Shown here piece by piece: positions 8,058 through 14,274 of a DNA stretch of 22,029 bases; positions within the stretch are counted from its first letter, which is position 1; the number at the start of each line of letters is the position of its first letter. Location: the IMG/VR virus record IMGVR_UViG_3300021959_000453, positions 1-22,029 of that record; one strand, given 5' to 3'. Below the pieces are notes generated by a model. That model saw only the letters and a program-made list of their open reading frames with translations, did not search any database and was not told where the DNA came from. A program made the position numbers and the translations under genes. The stretch is from a virus.

Positions 8058-8127
8058 TGGAGCGGACAGGTCGGAGTCGCACCGCCCAGTCTACAGGGGT
8101 TCTGTAGAGCCTGCTAATTTTGCCCGC
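8058..8127 (-). ncRNA. tRNA-like structured element upstream of terS (predicted)
   Basis: On the minus strand GCGGGCA (8127-8121) can pair with TGTCCGC (8068-8062) over 7 bp with one G-U. This is followed by T and CCA (8060-8058), as at a tRNA 3' end. Inside are a 7-bp hairpin TCTACAG-AACCC-CTGTAGA (8108-8090) and a T-arm-like hairpin, GGGCGG-TGCGACT-CCGACC (8087-8069, one G-A mismatch), whose 7-base loop resembles a T-loop (TTCRANY) except for G at the second position. The D-arm region is only 12 bases and unpaired, and the anticodon-like loop lacks T33, so it is not a working tRNA. It overlaps the mom 3' end. Confidence 0.45.
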
Positions 8128-8768
8128 CTTTGTTTGATGGATTTCTTTTCACCTAAATACATCCCCGCATTTCGTTTGTCAATCTCTGCGAAAGGTATAA
8201 TTGGCACTGCTAGGTTTTGCTTCTCTAATTCGTCCAGAAATTTTATGTATCGCAACTGATGACCTGACAATCTTTCTGCGCCAGTCATGTCTCTTTTAGA
8301 CGTTCCATGAAGCGCTACAATTTCGCCAGATGGAAGCCGAGCAATTGTTGAGTTCTTGTTGATCGAGGTTAACACAAATCCACTCGCTCTATAAATCGTG
8401 CCGTCTCCACATTGAGTGCCATCAGCAAAGCTCACTACCCATTTGATTTGACTGTATTGCTTCTTGATTATTCTCATACAAACAGCAATTGCGCGACTTT
8501 CGCTAAACTTTGGCAGCAAAGGCCCAAATGCCATTCGGTTCAATTCTATCATGTCGCCCCATTTGGAGCCTTTTACGAGAGGCAATAGCTTTCGGCGATC
8601 TATTGGAGGGCCAAACTGTAAAGCCCCTTCGAGCTTGTCATTGATGAATACGCCAAAGTTCAACTGACTATTTTGAGTCGCCTTCCCTGAGTAATGATAC
8701 TTTTGGATTATTGCTGCGGCTGCGTGCTTTTTTATCAGCTTTACGTGGATTTCTTTAGCGCTGGGCAT
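8091..8768 (-). CDS. mom: Mom-family adenine modification protein
   Basis: A 225-residue protein matching the Mom family. Mom has a GNAT-like fold and, in phage Mu, converts adenines in phage DNA to a carbamoylmethyl (acetamido) derivative that resists many restriction enzymes. Visible family features are KYHYSG (residues 23-28), LNFGVF with EGALQFG (37-53), IELNRMAFGPLLP (74-86) and VVSFADGTQCGDGTIYRASGF (111-131, written in parts: VVSFADG, CGDGTIYRASGF). Mu Mom is of similar length. It overlaps the end of the ParB-domain gene, so the two are probably co-translated. No Com-like translational activator was recognised nearby. Confidence 0.85.
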   Translation of the reverse strand: MPSAKEIHVKLIKKHAAAAIIQKYHYSGKATQNSQLNFGVFINDKLEGALQFGPPIDRRKLLPLVKGSKWGDMIELNRMAFGPLLPKFSESRAIAVCMRIIKKQYSQIKWVVSFADGTQCGDGTIYRASGFVLTSINKNSTIARLPSGEIVALHGTSKRDMTGAERLSGHQLRYIKFLDELEKQNLAVPIIPFAEIDKRNAGMYLGEKKSIKQRRAKLAGSTEPL

Positions 8769-9369
8769 TTTCTAGCCATTGCTTACAGATGAATGTGAGA
8801 GCGTTGCCGTTTGAATTATCGTTAAGCCCTTCGTCTATCAAGGGGTTCGTCCTAGCCTTTAGAACTGCGTCATCGATCAGGGAGGCTTGCTCATCATGCA
8901 AGGTGAACGTCTTTTTCTGGTATGGCTCTTTGTCTCCGTCAACAAGCTCTGGGAACTCTCCGTCTATGTCCGTCAAGGCAGAAAGCTCCTCAACATCAAA
9001 GCCGAGAAGATCTAAGTCAAAGTCCATTGAGCCGAGCAAATCAATTTCCAATCTCAAAACATCCAAGTCCCAGCCAGCATTCAAAGCTAGTTTATTGTCT
9101 GCAATGACGTAAGCCTTGCGCTGGGCTTCTGTTAAGCCTTCCAGCAGGATAGTAGGCACTAACTTAATGCCAATCTCTTGTGCCGCTTGAAGCCGCCCGT
9201 GTCCTGCAATAATGCCGTTATTCTCATCTATCAAAATCGGGTTAGTAAAACCAAACTCGGTCATGCTGCGCTTGATTTGTTCCACTTGTTCTTTGCTGTG
9301 GGTGCGAGAATTGTTCTCGTATGGAACAAGGTCGGTTGCTGATATGTAATCGATCTTTAAGTCTGCCAT
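8755..9369 (-). CDS. ParB/Srx-domain (ParB-like nuclease) protein
   Basis: A 204-residue protein with an N-terminal ParB-type domain: DLVPYENNSRTHS (13-25), a helix with QVEQIKRSMTEFGF, and the signature IAGHGRLQAAQEIG (54-67), then AYVIADNKLALNAGWD (86-101). Phage versions of this domain usually lie beside, or are fused to, DNA methyltransferases; here the partner is Mom. There is no recognisable helix-turn-helix after the domain, so it is not a chromosome-type ParB that reads parS by itself. It starts at 9369 behind AGAGGGG. The role may be DNA nicking, nucleotide binding or assisting DNA modification. Confidence 0.82.
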   Translation of the reverse strand: MADLKIDYISATDLVPYENNSRTHSKEQVEQIKRSMTEFGFTNPILIDENNGIIAGHGRLQAAQEIGIKLVPTILLEGLTEAQRKAYVIADNKLALNAGWDLDVLRLEIDLLGSMDFDLDLLGFDVEELSALTDIDGEFPELVDGDKEPYQKKTFTLHDEQASLIDDAVLKARTNPLIDEGLNDNSNGNALTFICKQWLENAQR

Positions 9370-9391
9370 TATCCCCTCTCACGGAATGGTT

Positions 9392-9787
9392 TTACATTAT
9401 TGGGCCTGCCTTTATGACTAAATCCGTTTCATCCAACCCTGCCAGATAGCTGTCAAACTTTGCCATTGCTTTGCGACTGTTACCCACCCCATTAAGATCA
9501 GGGTAAAGACTAATCCCACACCCAATGCAGCCCACGACATCAGCAGCAGTATTAGCAACGTGGAACAAGATATGAGTCCGATCAGGAACGTCTTGAACCT
9601 GCCATGTGTCTGGCCCAAACCTTGGGGAATTTGTGCGTCTGACTTTGTATTGCCCTGTTGGGATACAAGACTTAAATGGCACGTTGTTGATCCAGGGGCG
9701 TTCGATTGTCCAGAGTGCAAGGTCGTCAATTTTTAGCCTTCCTAATGTCCTGTCACCGAATAATGCGAACCGCGCGATCTCAATCAT
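9392..9787 (-). CDS. DUF5675-like phage protein
   Basis: A 131-residue protein with the layout of the DUF5675 family: a first strand naming the protein's own side chain pattern (RFALFGDRTLGRLKID), LWTIERPWINNVPFKSCIPTGQYKV, then HILFHVANTAADVVGCIGCG and a Gly-rich VGNSRKAMAKFDSYL near the C-terminus. Members occur in many phages and prophages, often near lysis or packaging genes; their activity is not firmly known. No clear ribosome-binding site precedes the ATG at 9787, but the family's usual N-terminus fits this start. It may be the first gene of the Mom operon. Confidence 0.75.
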   Translation of the reverse strand: MIEIARFALFGDRTLGRLKIDDLALWTIERPWINNVPFKSCIPTGQYKVRRTNSPRFGPDTWQVQDVPDRTHILFHVANTAADVVGCIGCGISLYPDLNGVGNSRKAMAKFDSYLAGLDETDLVIKAGPIM

Positions 9788-9866
9788 GTCGTAGAGTCAA
9801 TAAAGTACCAAAGAATTTTAACACAAACTATGCAAAATAAATCACCTATATATAGCAAAAAAATGT

Positions 9867-9894
9867 TTGCAACTGTTGCCGAATTTGCTACAGT
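9867..9894 (+). promoter_or_regulatory. Sigma-70-type promoter for the plus-strand small-gene operon
   Basis: TTGCAA at 9867-9872 and TACAGT at 9889-9894, 16 bases apart, resemble -35 and -10 boxes. They lie about 30 bases ahead of the AAGGAGA ribosome-binding site (9912-9918) of the first plus-strand gene. The surrounding intergenic DNA (9788-9866) is AT-rich and contains the palindrome CTATATATAG near 9846-9855; a minus-strand promoter for the DUF5675/ParB/Mom genes should also lie here but I cannot place one with confidence. Confidence 0.5.
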
Positions 9895-9895
9895 T
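9871..9895. promoter_or_regulatory. Inverted repeat overlapping the promoter, candidate operator
   Basis: AACTGTTGC and GCTACAGTT are inverted repeats with one mismatch in nine positions, separated by 7 bases. The repeat spans almost exactly the spacer and -10 box of the predicted promoter, which is where a dimeric repressor would block RNA polymerase. The Cro-like protein encoded at 16271-16465 is a candidate binder, but no matching full site is evident in its own control region. Confidence 0.45.
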
Positions 9896-9923
9896 ACTTC
9901 AACAAAACAGCAAGGAGATACAC

Positions 9924-10265
9924 ATGGCAACAAGAGCAACTTATCAATTCATCAACGCATGGGCTGGCACTCATACCGCTTACATTCACCACGATGGCTA
10001 CCCAGAAGGCGCAGCGCAATACTTTTTAAATGGCGACGCGCCAATTTTTAACATCAACGCTTTTATTAGGTCGAATCATAAAGCCGAGATGACCGCATCG
10101 CATGAGATTCACGGCGATACTGAATATCGCTACACAATTCAGGGATCTCATTTACTTGCCCAAAAGCGCATCAATTTCACGAATGAATTTGAGACAATTT
10201 GGGACAGCAGCCTTCAAACCTTTATTGGCAAATACCACGACATGAAGCAAGGGGCCAGCGCATGA
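9924..10265 (+). CDS. Conserved hypothetical phage protein (HHDGYPEGAA type)
   Basis: A 113-residue protein starting MATRATYQFIN, with TAYIHHDGYPEGAAQYF and HEIHGDTEYRY, which I recognise as recurring in small phage and plasmid proteins without known function. The start at 9924 has the strongest ribosome-binding site of the region (AAGGAGA, six bases away); longer reading frames that start upstream would run through the promoter and are rejected. It is the first gene of a plus-strand operon of six tightly overlapping small genes. The His-rich H-H-D motif could bind metal, but this is a guess. Confidence 0.8.
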   Translation: MATRATYQFINAWAGTHTAYIHHDGYPEGAAQYFLNGDAPIFNINAFIRSNHKAEMTASHEIHGDTEYRYTIQGSHLLAQKRINFTNEFETIWDSSLQTFIGKYHDMKQGASA

Positions 10266-10453
10266 GCCGCGACCTTTCCGATAACTTCGAGGCTCTAGTG
10301 CTTGCACTGGAGCTTGCCATCACCGCCCCTGACGAGTCAATGTCAAAACAATGCTCCGAAATGGCCGACCAACTGGCTGGATACATGCAAGTCTCAGAAG
10401 TTGAGCTTGCCAAGCAAATCGCCCTTTCCAATGTATTCGAGGAATGCCAATGA
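10262..10453 (+). CDS. Small helical hypothetical protein
   Basis: A 63-residue acidic, helical protein (MSRDLSDNFEALVLALELAITAPDE and on). The start at 10262 overlaps the previous stop as ATGA, which decides it over a more upstream in-frame ATG. It contains two Met/Gln/Ser-rich helices and one cysteine near each end. I do not recognise a family with a function. Its tight coupling to both neighbours indicates it is a real gene, probably host-modulating like other small early phage proteins. Confidence 0.7.
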   Translation: MSRDLSDNFEALVLALELAITAPDESMSKQCSEMADQLAGYMQVSEVELAKQIALSNVFEECQ

Positions 10454-10626
10454 ACCGCCTGACCAAAATTTGCGTCGCCGTAGCAGTAGTCGCCGCTGTG
10501 CTTTGGATCTCGTCAATGGACTATGCCCACGAGGTCAGTATGTCCAAGGAATATCAATACAACGTCTGTCATGGATACTGGCCCGACTACGAAAACTTGA
10601 AACCAAGCTGCGACGGCATTTTATGA
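10450..10626 (+). CDS. Small membrane-anchored or exported protein
   Basis: A 58-residue protein with a basic N-terminus (MNRLTK) and one hydrophobic segment at about residues 7-21 (ICVAVAVVAAVLWIS), followed by a polar tail with the pattern YQYNVCHGYWPDYENLKPSC. The two cysteines could pair outside the membrane. The start at 10450 overlaps the previous stop as ATGA; an ATG six bases upstream is possible. I have seen the C-x-G-x-W-P-D-Y pattern in other phage proteins without a function. It may be an inner-membrane protein acting early in infection. Confidence 0.7.
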   Translation: MNRLTKICVAVAVVAAVLWISSMDYAHEVSMSKEYQYNVCHGYWPDYENLKPSCDGIL

Positions 10627-10952
10627 GAATCATTAGGTATCGATTTACCGACCCAAAAGACAGCGCAGAGCATGGTGGACTTTGTACGACAGTCAAAGAA
10701 GCTGAGAAAGTCACCAAGGAAATAAGCGGTATTCGTGGGCCGTGGTGGAATAAAAGCACGAAATTTGAATGGGAGGTTTTAACTTTCGACCGCAAAACCA
10801 ACGGCCTAATGGACGCTCTGTATATGGCAATGGAATTCGCTCATGATTTGCACGAGATCGCCCCAATGGCGACAACGATTACTGAAGTAAAAGTTAGCAA
10901 GAACGTGCCAAAAGAGTTTCGCAGGAGTAAATCTTACTTAAACGATGGATGA
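10623..10952 (+). CDS. Hypothetical protein
   Basis: A 109-residue protein starting MRIIRYRFTDPKDSAEHGG by ATGA overlap with the membrane protein gene. A longer open frame in the same phase starts at 10302, but it lacks a good ribosome-binding site and would cover two other genes. The sequence is mixed alpha/beta, with a Trp-rich middle (GPWWNKSTKFEWEVLTF) and a helix DALYMAMEFAHDLHEIAP. I do not recognise a family. It is the last gene before the parS-like palindrome. Confidence 0.65.
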   Translation: MRIIRYRFTDPKDSAEHGGLCTTVKEAEKVTKEISGIRGPWWNKSTKFEWEVLTFDRKTNGLMDALYMAMEFAHDLHEIAPMATTITEVKVSKNVPKEFRRSKSYLNDG

Positions 10953-10953
10953 T

Positions 10954-10969
10954 TGTTTCACATGAAACA
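10954..10969. promoter_or_regulatory. parS-like palindrome
   Basis: TGTTTCACATGAAACA differs by one central base from the near-universal bacterial parS sequence TGTTTCACGTGAAACA, the site bound by chromosomal ParB/Spo0J. It begins two bases after the stop of the preceding gene and 29 bases before the next ribosome-binding region ends. It is also a 7-base inverted repeat with a 2-base centre, so it could be an operator. The ParB-domain protein of this phage lacks a visible HTH, so a host ParB would be the more likely reader. Confidence 0.5.
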
Positions 10970-10997
10970 CAATGATAAATAGGAGCAATAAATAGGT

Positions 10998-11156
10998 ATG
11001 AAACCAACCAGAAATGATATTTTGCAAGCATGGCTGACATTGCAGAAAGTGCGAGAAACTTACAGCCAAACCCGACTGGACGAAGCCGACAAAGTGATGC
11101 TAGTCGATATCATGAAATTACTTGATGACCTTCAGCAGGAAGAGGCGAAACGATGA
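10998..11156 (+). CDS. Small helical hypothetical protein
   Basis: A 52-residue protein (MKPTRNDILQAWLTLQKVRE and on, ending QQEEAKR), strongly charged and predicted to be two helices. The ATG at 10998 is preceded by AGGAG twelve bases upstream, a rather long gap, plus a closer weak AGGT. It ends in an ATGA overlap with the next gene, which supports its being translated. No family recognised. Confidence 0.6.
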   Translation: MKPTRNDILQAWLTLQKVRETYSQTRLDEADKVMLVDIMKLLDDLQQEEAKR

Positions 11157-11245
11157 AAGATAAATTGCTAGTTCCGAAATACACGGGTGGCGCAATGATT
11201 ATTGCCTTTTTATGCGGCTACGTAATCGGGGCTATTCTGCTTTAA
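11153..11245 (+). CDS. Tiny single-span membrane protein
   Basis: Only 30 residues: a basic start (MKDKLLVPK), then one hydrophobic span (GGAMIIAFLCGYVIGAILL) to the C-terminus. It starts by ATGA overlap with the previous gene and its TAA directly abuts the stop codon of the convergent DUF3310 gene, with no terminator between them. Its size and topology suit a small membrane modulator, but no function is indicated. Confidence 0.55.
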   Translation: MKDKLLVPKYTGGAMIIAFLCGYVIGAILL

Positions 11246-11482
11246 TCACCAAGACGGCTTCTTAGGTTGATCCTTTGGGGCCGTTTCTTTCTCTATCAAG
11301 ATTTCGCAATAATGTATTGCTTTGCGTAGATCTTCGACGCCGCCTTTATCCCGCCACCTAGAAATGTATTTGACTACCGCGTGCTCGCAAATGCCTAAAT
11401 TATTCGCTAAGGCGTACTCAAGTGGTTGAATCATCATAGTCTTGTAGTGATTTCCAGCTATTTGCCTGTCAAGTGCTGTCAT
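11246..11482 (-). CDS. DUF3310 protein
   Basis: A 78-residue protein with the DUF3310 signature: DRQIAGNHYKTMMIQPLEYALANNLG, then HAVVKYISRWRDKGGVEDLRKAIHYCEILIE. In many phages this small domain stands alone or is attached to nucleotide-metabolism enzymes; its activity is not known. The start at 11482 overlaps the phosphoesterase stop as ATGA; an upstream extension of the frame lies wholly inside that gene and is rejected. It ends the minus-strand replication operon. Confidence 0.85.
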   Translation of the reverse strand: MTALDRQIAGNHYKTMMIQPLEYALANNLGICEHAVVKYISRWRDKGGVEDLRKAIHYCEILIEKETAPKDQPKKPSW

Positions 11483-12654
11483 ATCAACTCCTGAATGTTT
11501 GCTTTTAATCTTCCCTGCTCTCCGAACGACTTGTGGAGGATTACGCAAGTCATACTTCGAGAACTGGCATAGCCAGCACCAGCGTGATAAGAATCCGCAG
11601 GAGCTAATATATTCCAACTTTCGAACAAGGCTCCAGAGTATTCTTCTTGATTCTTGTGGTGTATGTGACCCGTCCAAACAAAGGTGTGATCTGACTCGCC
11701 CCATTGTTTCCTCAAATTACTAACAATTGACCCGTGAAGATTGGACATTTTAATCCGATCACCGTGATGGGTCACTACCAAATTCTTGCCCCATTGCCAC
11801 CAGATGAACTTGCTCGCGTTATCGAAGACCTTAACCCTTGGGTCTTCCTCAAAGTACAGCCGCATCACCTCATTAAGCCATAAGGCTGCGTCTGGATCGT
11901 GATTACCTCTGACGTTGACTAGCCAGACTTGATTGTGCTTTTCAAGCATACGCAAAACGGTACGCTTTATGACGTTGCTGGCAGCTCTAATAGTCTTCGA
12001 GTAACGACCGTCAGAGTCTAGTAAATTCTTAGAGTTTGGCGTTGAGCTTGTGCTGTCGTTAATGTGCATGAAGTCGCCCAGGTTGACTAGAACCCCAACT
12101 TCACCCGCTGGCGCTGAACCGACCAACCTTTCTATGGCGCTTTCCAGAAGGGTTTGACTAATCTTAACGTCGTAGTCATCGCCCATCGTTTCGCTGTGAT
12201 GAGCAAGCATACCAAGGTGATGGTCGCCAATAATGTAGCTAACCATAAGATCGTCATCAGTGCCTGTAGGCGCGTCAAAGGGAGTGTGTATTCCTGTGAG
12301 TTCATCTTTAAAACCCTCCACAAACTGAGCAATTAGCTCCTCGATCTTTTGCCGCTCTGGCTCTTGTATATGCCATTGCAGGACGATATCGCCGTCCATA
12401 TTGTAGGCTGTGCTGACTCTCTTGGTGGTAAAACCTGGAGCGACTTGCCGGTTAAGGTTTTGATCTGGCGCTACGCCGCCCAACGCAGCTCTGGCGTGAA
12501 CCTTATTGACAGTGTCGGAAATGGTTTTTGGGTCTCGGCTTAATTCTCTGCCCATCGCTGCAAAGGTTAAGCCCTGCATGTGCAGATTTATAATTTTTCT
12601 TTGGTATTCGGTATTACAGAATTCGAGGTGCTGCTCTACACTTCTATTCGTCAT
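11479..12654 (-). CDS. Calcineurin-like metallophosphoesterase with N-terminal helix-turn-helix
   Basis: About 391 residues (393 from the alternative ATG at 12660). Residues 15-60 form a helix-turn-helix-like region (YQRKIINLHMQGLTFAAMGR, then RDPKTISDTVNKV). From about residue 138 there is a metallophosphoesterase with all five metal-binding motifs: GDHH (145-148), GD (195-196), GNHD (252-255), THHGD (297-301) and GHIHH (331-335), numbered from the longer start. Such enzymes include Mre11/SbcD nucleases and phage phosphoesterases. The start at 12654 is six bases from GGGAAG. It lies with NinB, NinG and the helicase, so a DNA end-processing role is plausible. Confidence 0.85.
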   Translation of the reverse strand: MTNRSVEQHLEFCNTEYQRKIINLHMQGLTFAAMGRELSRDPKTISDTVNKVHARAALGGVAPDQNLNRQVAPGFTTKRVSTAYNMDGDIVLQWHIQEPERQKIEELIAQFVEGFKDELTGIHTPFDAPTGTDDDLMVSYIIGDHHLGMLAHHSETMGDDYDVKISQTLLESAIERLVGSAPAGEVGVLVNLGDFMHINDSTSSTPNSKNLLDSDGRYSKTIRAASNVIKRTVLRMLEKHNQVWLVNVRGNHDPDAALWLNEVMRLYFEEDPRVKVFDNASKFIWWQWGKNLVVTHHGDRIKMSNLHGSIVSNLRKQWGESDHTFVWTGHIHHKNQEEYSGALFESWNILAPADSYHAGAGYASSRSMTCVILHKSFGEQGRLKANIQELI

Positions 12655-12895
12655 GCTCATCTTCCCAACTCATTTGAGAAAAAACATTAGAAGCCATTTG
12701 CAAGCGGCCTATTATGCTTGCAATGGCATCTGGGTCTGTGGAGAACGTGCCAGGCATATCAAGATCAAATCCGGTTTGATACTCGGTAATTATGATTGCC
12801 CCAGTAATCTCCCCAGCTTCGCAAGCGTCTAAAAGTTTTCGCAAGACTGCGCGGACTTCTTCGGCATTACGATCTAGGATAGAGACTTCACCCAT
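12644..12895 (-). CDS. Hypothetical protein between ninG and the phosphoesterase gene
   Basis: An 83-residue acidic protein (MGEVSILDRNAEEVRAVLRK and on). It has an N-terminal helix, a hydrophobic strand GAIIITEYQTGFDLDMPGTF, and a helical end DAIASIIGRLQMASNV. It overlaps the end of ninG by 22 bases and the phosphoesterase start by a few bases. There is no clear ribosome-binding site, so translation may be coupled to ninG. The family is not recognised. Confidence 0.65.
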   Translation of the reverse strand: MGEVSILDRNAEEVRAVLRKLLDACEAGEITGAIIITEYQTGFDLDMPGTFSTDPDAIASIIGRLQMASNVFSQMSWEDEHDE

Positions 12896-13419
12896 TCTTT
12901 GTTTTTCGCCTGATATATCGACAGCAAATTTTGCAGCTCGTCAATAGAGTATTTTTTTGGATCATGCGGCCCCTCTAGCCTTTCCACTGAATCCAAGCCT
13001 ATTTTTTTGATTAAGTTTGGACGATATTCAGCCAAATTACCACTTTTGTAATTGTTGCAAACGCTGCATTGCTTGTGGGTATTTTGCTCGTCGAACCGTA
13101 AGGCAGCAGAGTGCCCACCTATGCTCATATAATGACCGGCATGGTATTGTCCTGAGTGATGCCGCTGGCAGCTTATACAAGGGTTAGCGAAGTCTCGGTT
13201 GCGGATAAACTTGTTAAACTCAACTTGAACTCGTTTCAACCAATGCTGCTTGTCGTTGTCTCTTGCCTGTTTCTTTTCTAGCCGCGCAGCTTTCTTGTGA
13301 AGTTTAGATGATTCTTGCCGACCAAAGTCAATCAAGCACTCAGTTTCGTTGCAAGTCTTTTGGAAGCTGCTGAACTGAGGCGTGAACGGTTGCAGACATA
13401 TCTTGCATTTCTTAGCCAT
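12874..13419 (-). CDS. ninG: NinG (Rap) recombination endonuclease
   Basis: A 181-residue NinG/Rap family protein (lambda NinG is about 200). It begins with a treble of cysteines, CKICLQPF and CNETEC, followed by a long Lys/Arg-rich coiled segment. The nuclease-like zinc region has CISCQRHHSGQYHAGHY, a conserved HSAALRFDEQNTHKQC and CSVCN (about residues 81-122). Rap cuts branched DNA such as D-loops and Holliday junctions in phage recombination. It lies directly after ninB, as in lambda. The start at 13419 follows GGAG. Confidence 0.88.
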   Translation of the reverse strand: MAKKCKICLQPFTPQFSSFQKTCNETECLIDFGRQESSKLHKKAARLEKKQARDNDKQHWLKRVQVEFNKFIRNRDFANPCISCQRHHSGQYHAGHYMSIGGHSAALRFDEQNTHKQCSVCNNYKSGNLAEYRPNLIKKIGLDSVERLEGPHDPKKYSIDELQNLLSIYQAKNKEWVKSLS

Positions 13420-13420
13420 G

Positions 13421-13891
13421 CTACTCCATTGCGGTTAAGTGAATACCTAATTCTCGCAAGTGCTGGGCAGTTTTGTCCAAGAATTCAGAGTGCTGTTTTA
13501 CGGTCATCGCGCTGGTCACTAGCAGCTCAAACGGCTCTACCATCATTTCTAGCTTTTGTTCGTATGACATTGGCCTAATGATGCGTTGATATTTTTCTCG
13601 GTATTCAAGCGAATCTCGTTGCAAGATCCGGACCCCGAAGTGGAGCTTACAATATGCTCGGTATTCCCACGCTTTCATGTCACCCTGCGCTTCTGCGTCC
13701 CGCCACCATTGCCACATCATGCGATTCTGCTGTAGCGTTCTATCCTTTTTCGCTTTTCTAATCTGAACGTCAACTGGGTATTCCAAATCAATCTCTGACA
13801 GCATTTTGAACAGTCGATCTCGGTCTTCATTGCTAGACATTGTGATATGGAGACAATCGGTGCTAAGTCGTTCCTTATTGAGCACCTGCAT
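13421..13891 (-). CDS. ninB: NinB-like (Orf) recombination mediator
   Basis: A 156-residue protein resembling NinB/Orf: a first strand-rich part, IRKAKKDRTLQQNRMMWQWW (43-62), with the RSLxQNxxxW-type motif typical of Orf, then KLHFGVRILQRDS and a C-terminal MTVKQHSEFLDKTAQHLRE helix. Orf binds ssDNA and SSB and helps load the annealing protein. It starts by TAATG overlap with the upstream gene and ends two bases before ninG. The similarity is clear in motif but distant in overall sequence, so I am moderately sure. Confidence 0.7.
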   Translation of the reverse strand: MQVLNKERLSTDCLHITMSSNEDRDRLFKMLSEIDLEYPVDVQIRKAKKDRTLQQNRMMWQWWRDAEAQGDMKAWEYRAYCKLHFGVRILQRDSLEYREKYQRIIRPMSYEQKLEMMVEPFELLVTSAMTVKQHSEFLDKTAQHLRELGIHLTAME

Positions 13892-14274
13892 TAGTTCAAC
13901 ACCTTGACGCGGTTAAGACTTAGTTTGTGTCTTCGGTATTCTTCACGGGTTGGCTGGTAGCCTTTGCTCAATTCGTTTTGATAGATCTCAATAAAATAGG
14001 CATCTTCCATAGCCGCATCTCGCGCTGCTCGACTGACGTGTTTCCCTCCGCTTGATTTTAACGGTTCAGAAAATAATGTGCTTATTGGCAAGCCTAACGC
14101 CTCGACAACTTCTAATCCTGTCGCATCGCAGTTGAAGCAGTGCATCAGCACCTTCCCGTCTTTTTCTGTTATTCCTAAGTTTTGGCTTCCGCCTTTATGA
14201 ACTGGGCACCTTGAATAATACTGAGTCCCTTGCTGCTTGACCTTATCCAGCCTGTTTAAGATTTCTTCGATCAC
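13891..14274 (-). CDS. Stand-alone primase-type zinc-binding protein
   Basis: A 127-residue protein with the CHC2-like zinc site of DNA primases: CPVHKG, then KVLMHCFNCDATG (C-x2-H and C-x2-C), followed by LEVVEALGLP as in T7-type primases. No TOPRIM or polymerase domain follows, so it cannot synthesise primers alone. The start is a GTG at 14274, chosen because AAGGGAG precedes it by six bases; the longer open frame overlaps the helicase gene too far. It overlaps the helicase end by 32 bases. It may recognise priming sites for a host or separate phage primase. Confidence 0.72.
   Translation of the reverse strand: MIEEILNRLDKVKQQGTQYYSRCPVHKGGSQNLGITEKDGKVLMHCFNCDATGLEVVEALGLPISTLFSEPLKSSGGKHVSRAARDAAMEDAYFIEIYQNELSKGYQPTREEYRRHKLSLNRVKVLN

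Noticed and set aside
8058-8127. A functional tRNA gene before terS
   Set aside because: The acceptor stem, T-arm-like hairpin and CCA are suggestive, but the D-arm is absent, the anticodon-like loop has no T33, and the T-stem has a mismatch. I report a tRNA-like element only.
8755-9369. A chromosome-type ParB partition protein reading the parS-like site
   Set aside because: Only the N-terminal ParB/Srx domain is visible, with no HTH and no ParA gene nearby.
9418-9729. 103-residue minus-strand frame with hydrophobic stretches inside the DUF5675 gene
   Set aside because: It is a shadow in another frame of a clearly recognisable gene and has no convincing ribosome-binding site.
10302-10952. 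Single 216-residue protein on the plus strand
   Set aside because: The upstream half covers two ATGA-coupled small genes and lacks a ribosome-binding site; the ATG at 10623 is the coupled start.
11246-11704. Longer DUF3310 protein of 152 residues
   Set aside because: The N-terminal extension lies within the phosphoesterase gene and does not resemble the family; the ATG at 11482 overlaps that gene's stop as ATGA.
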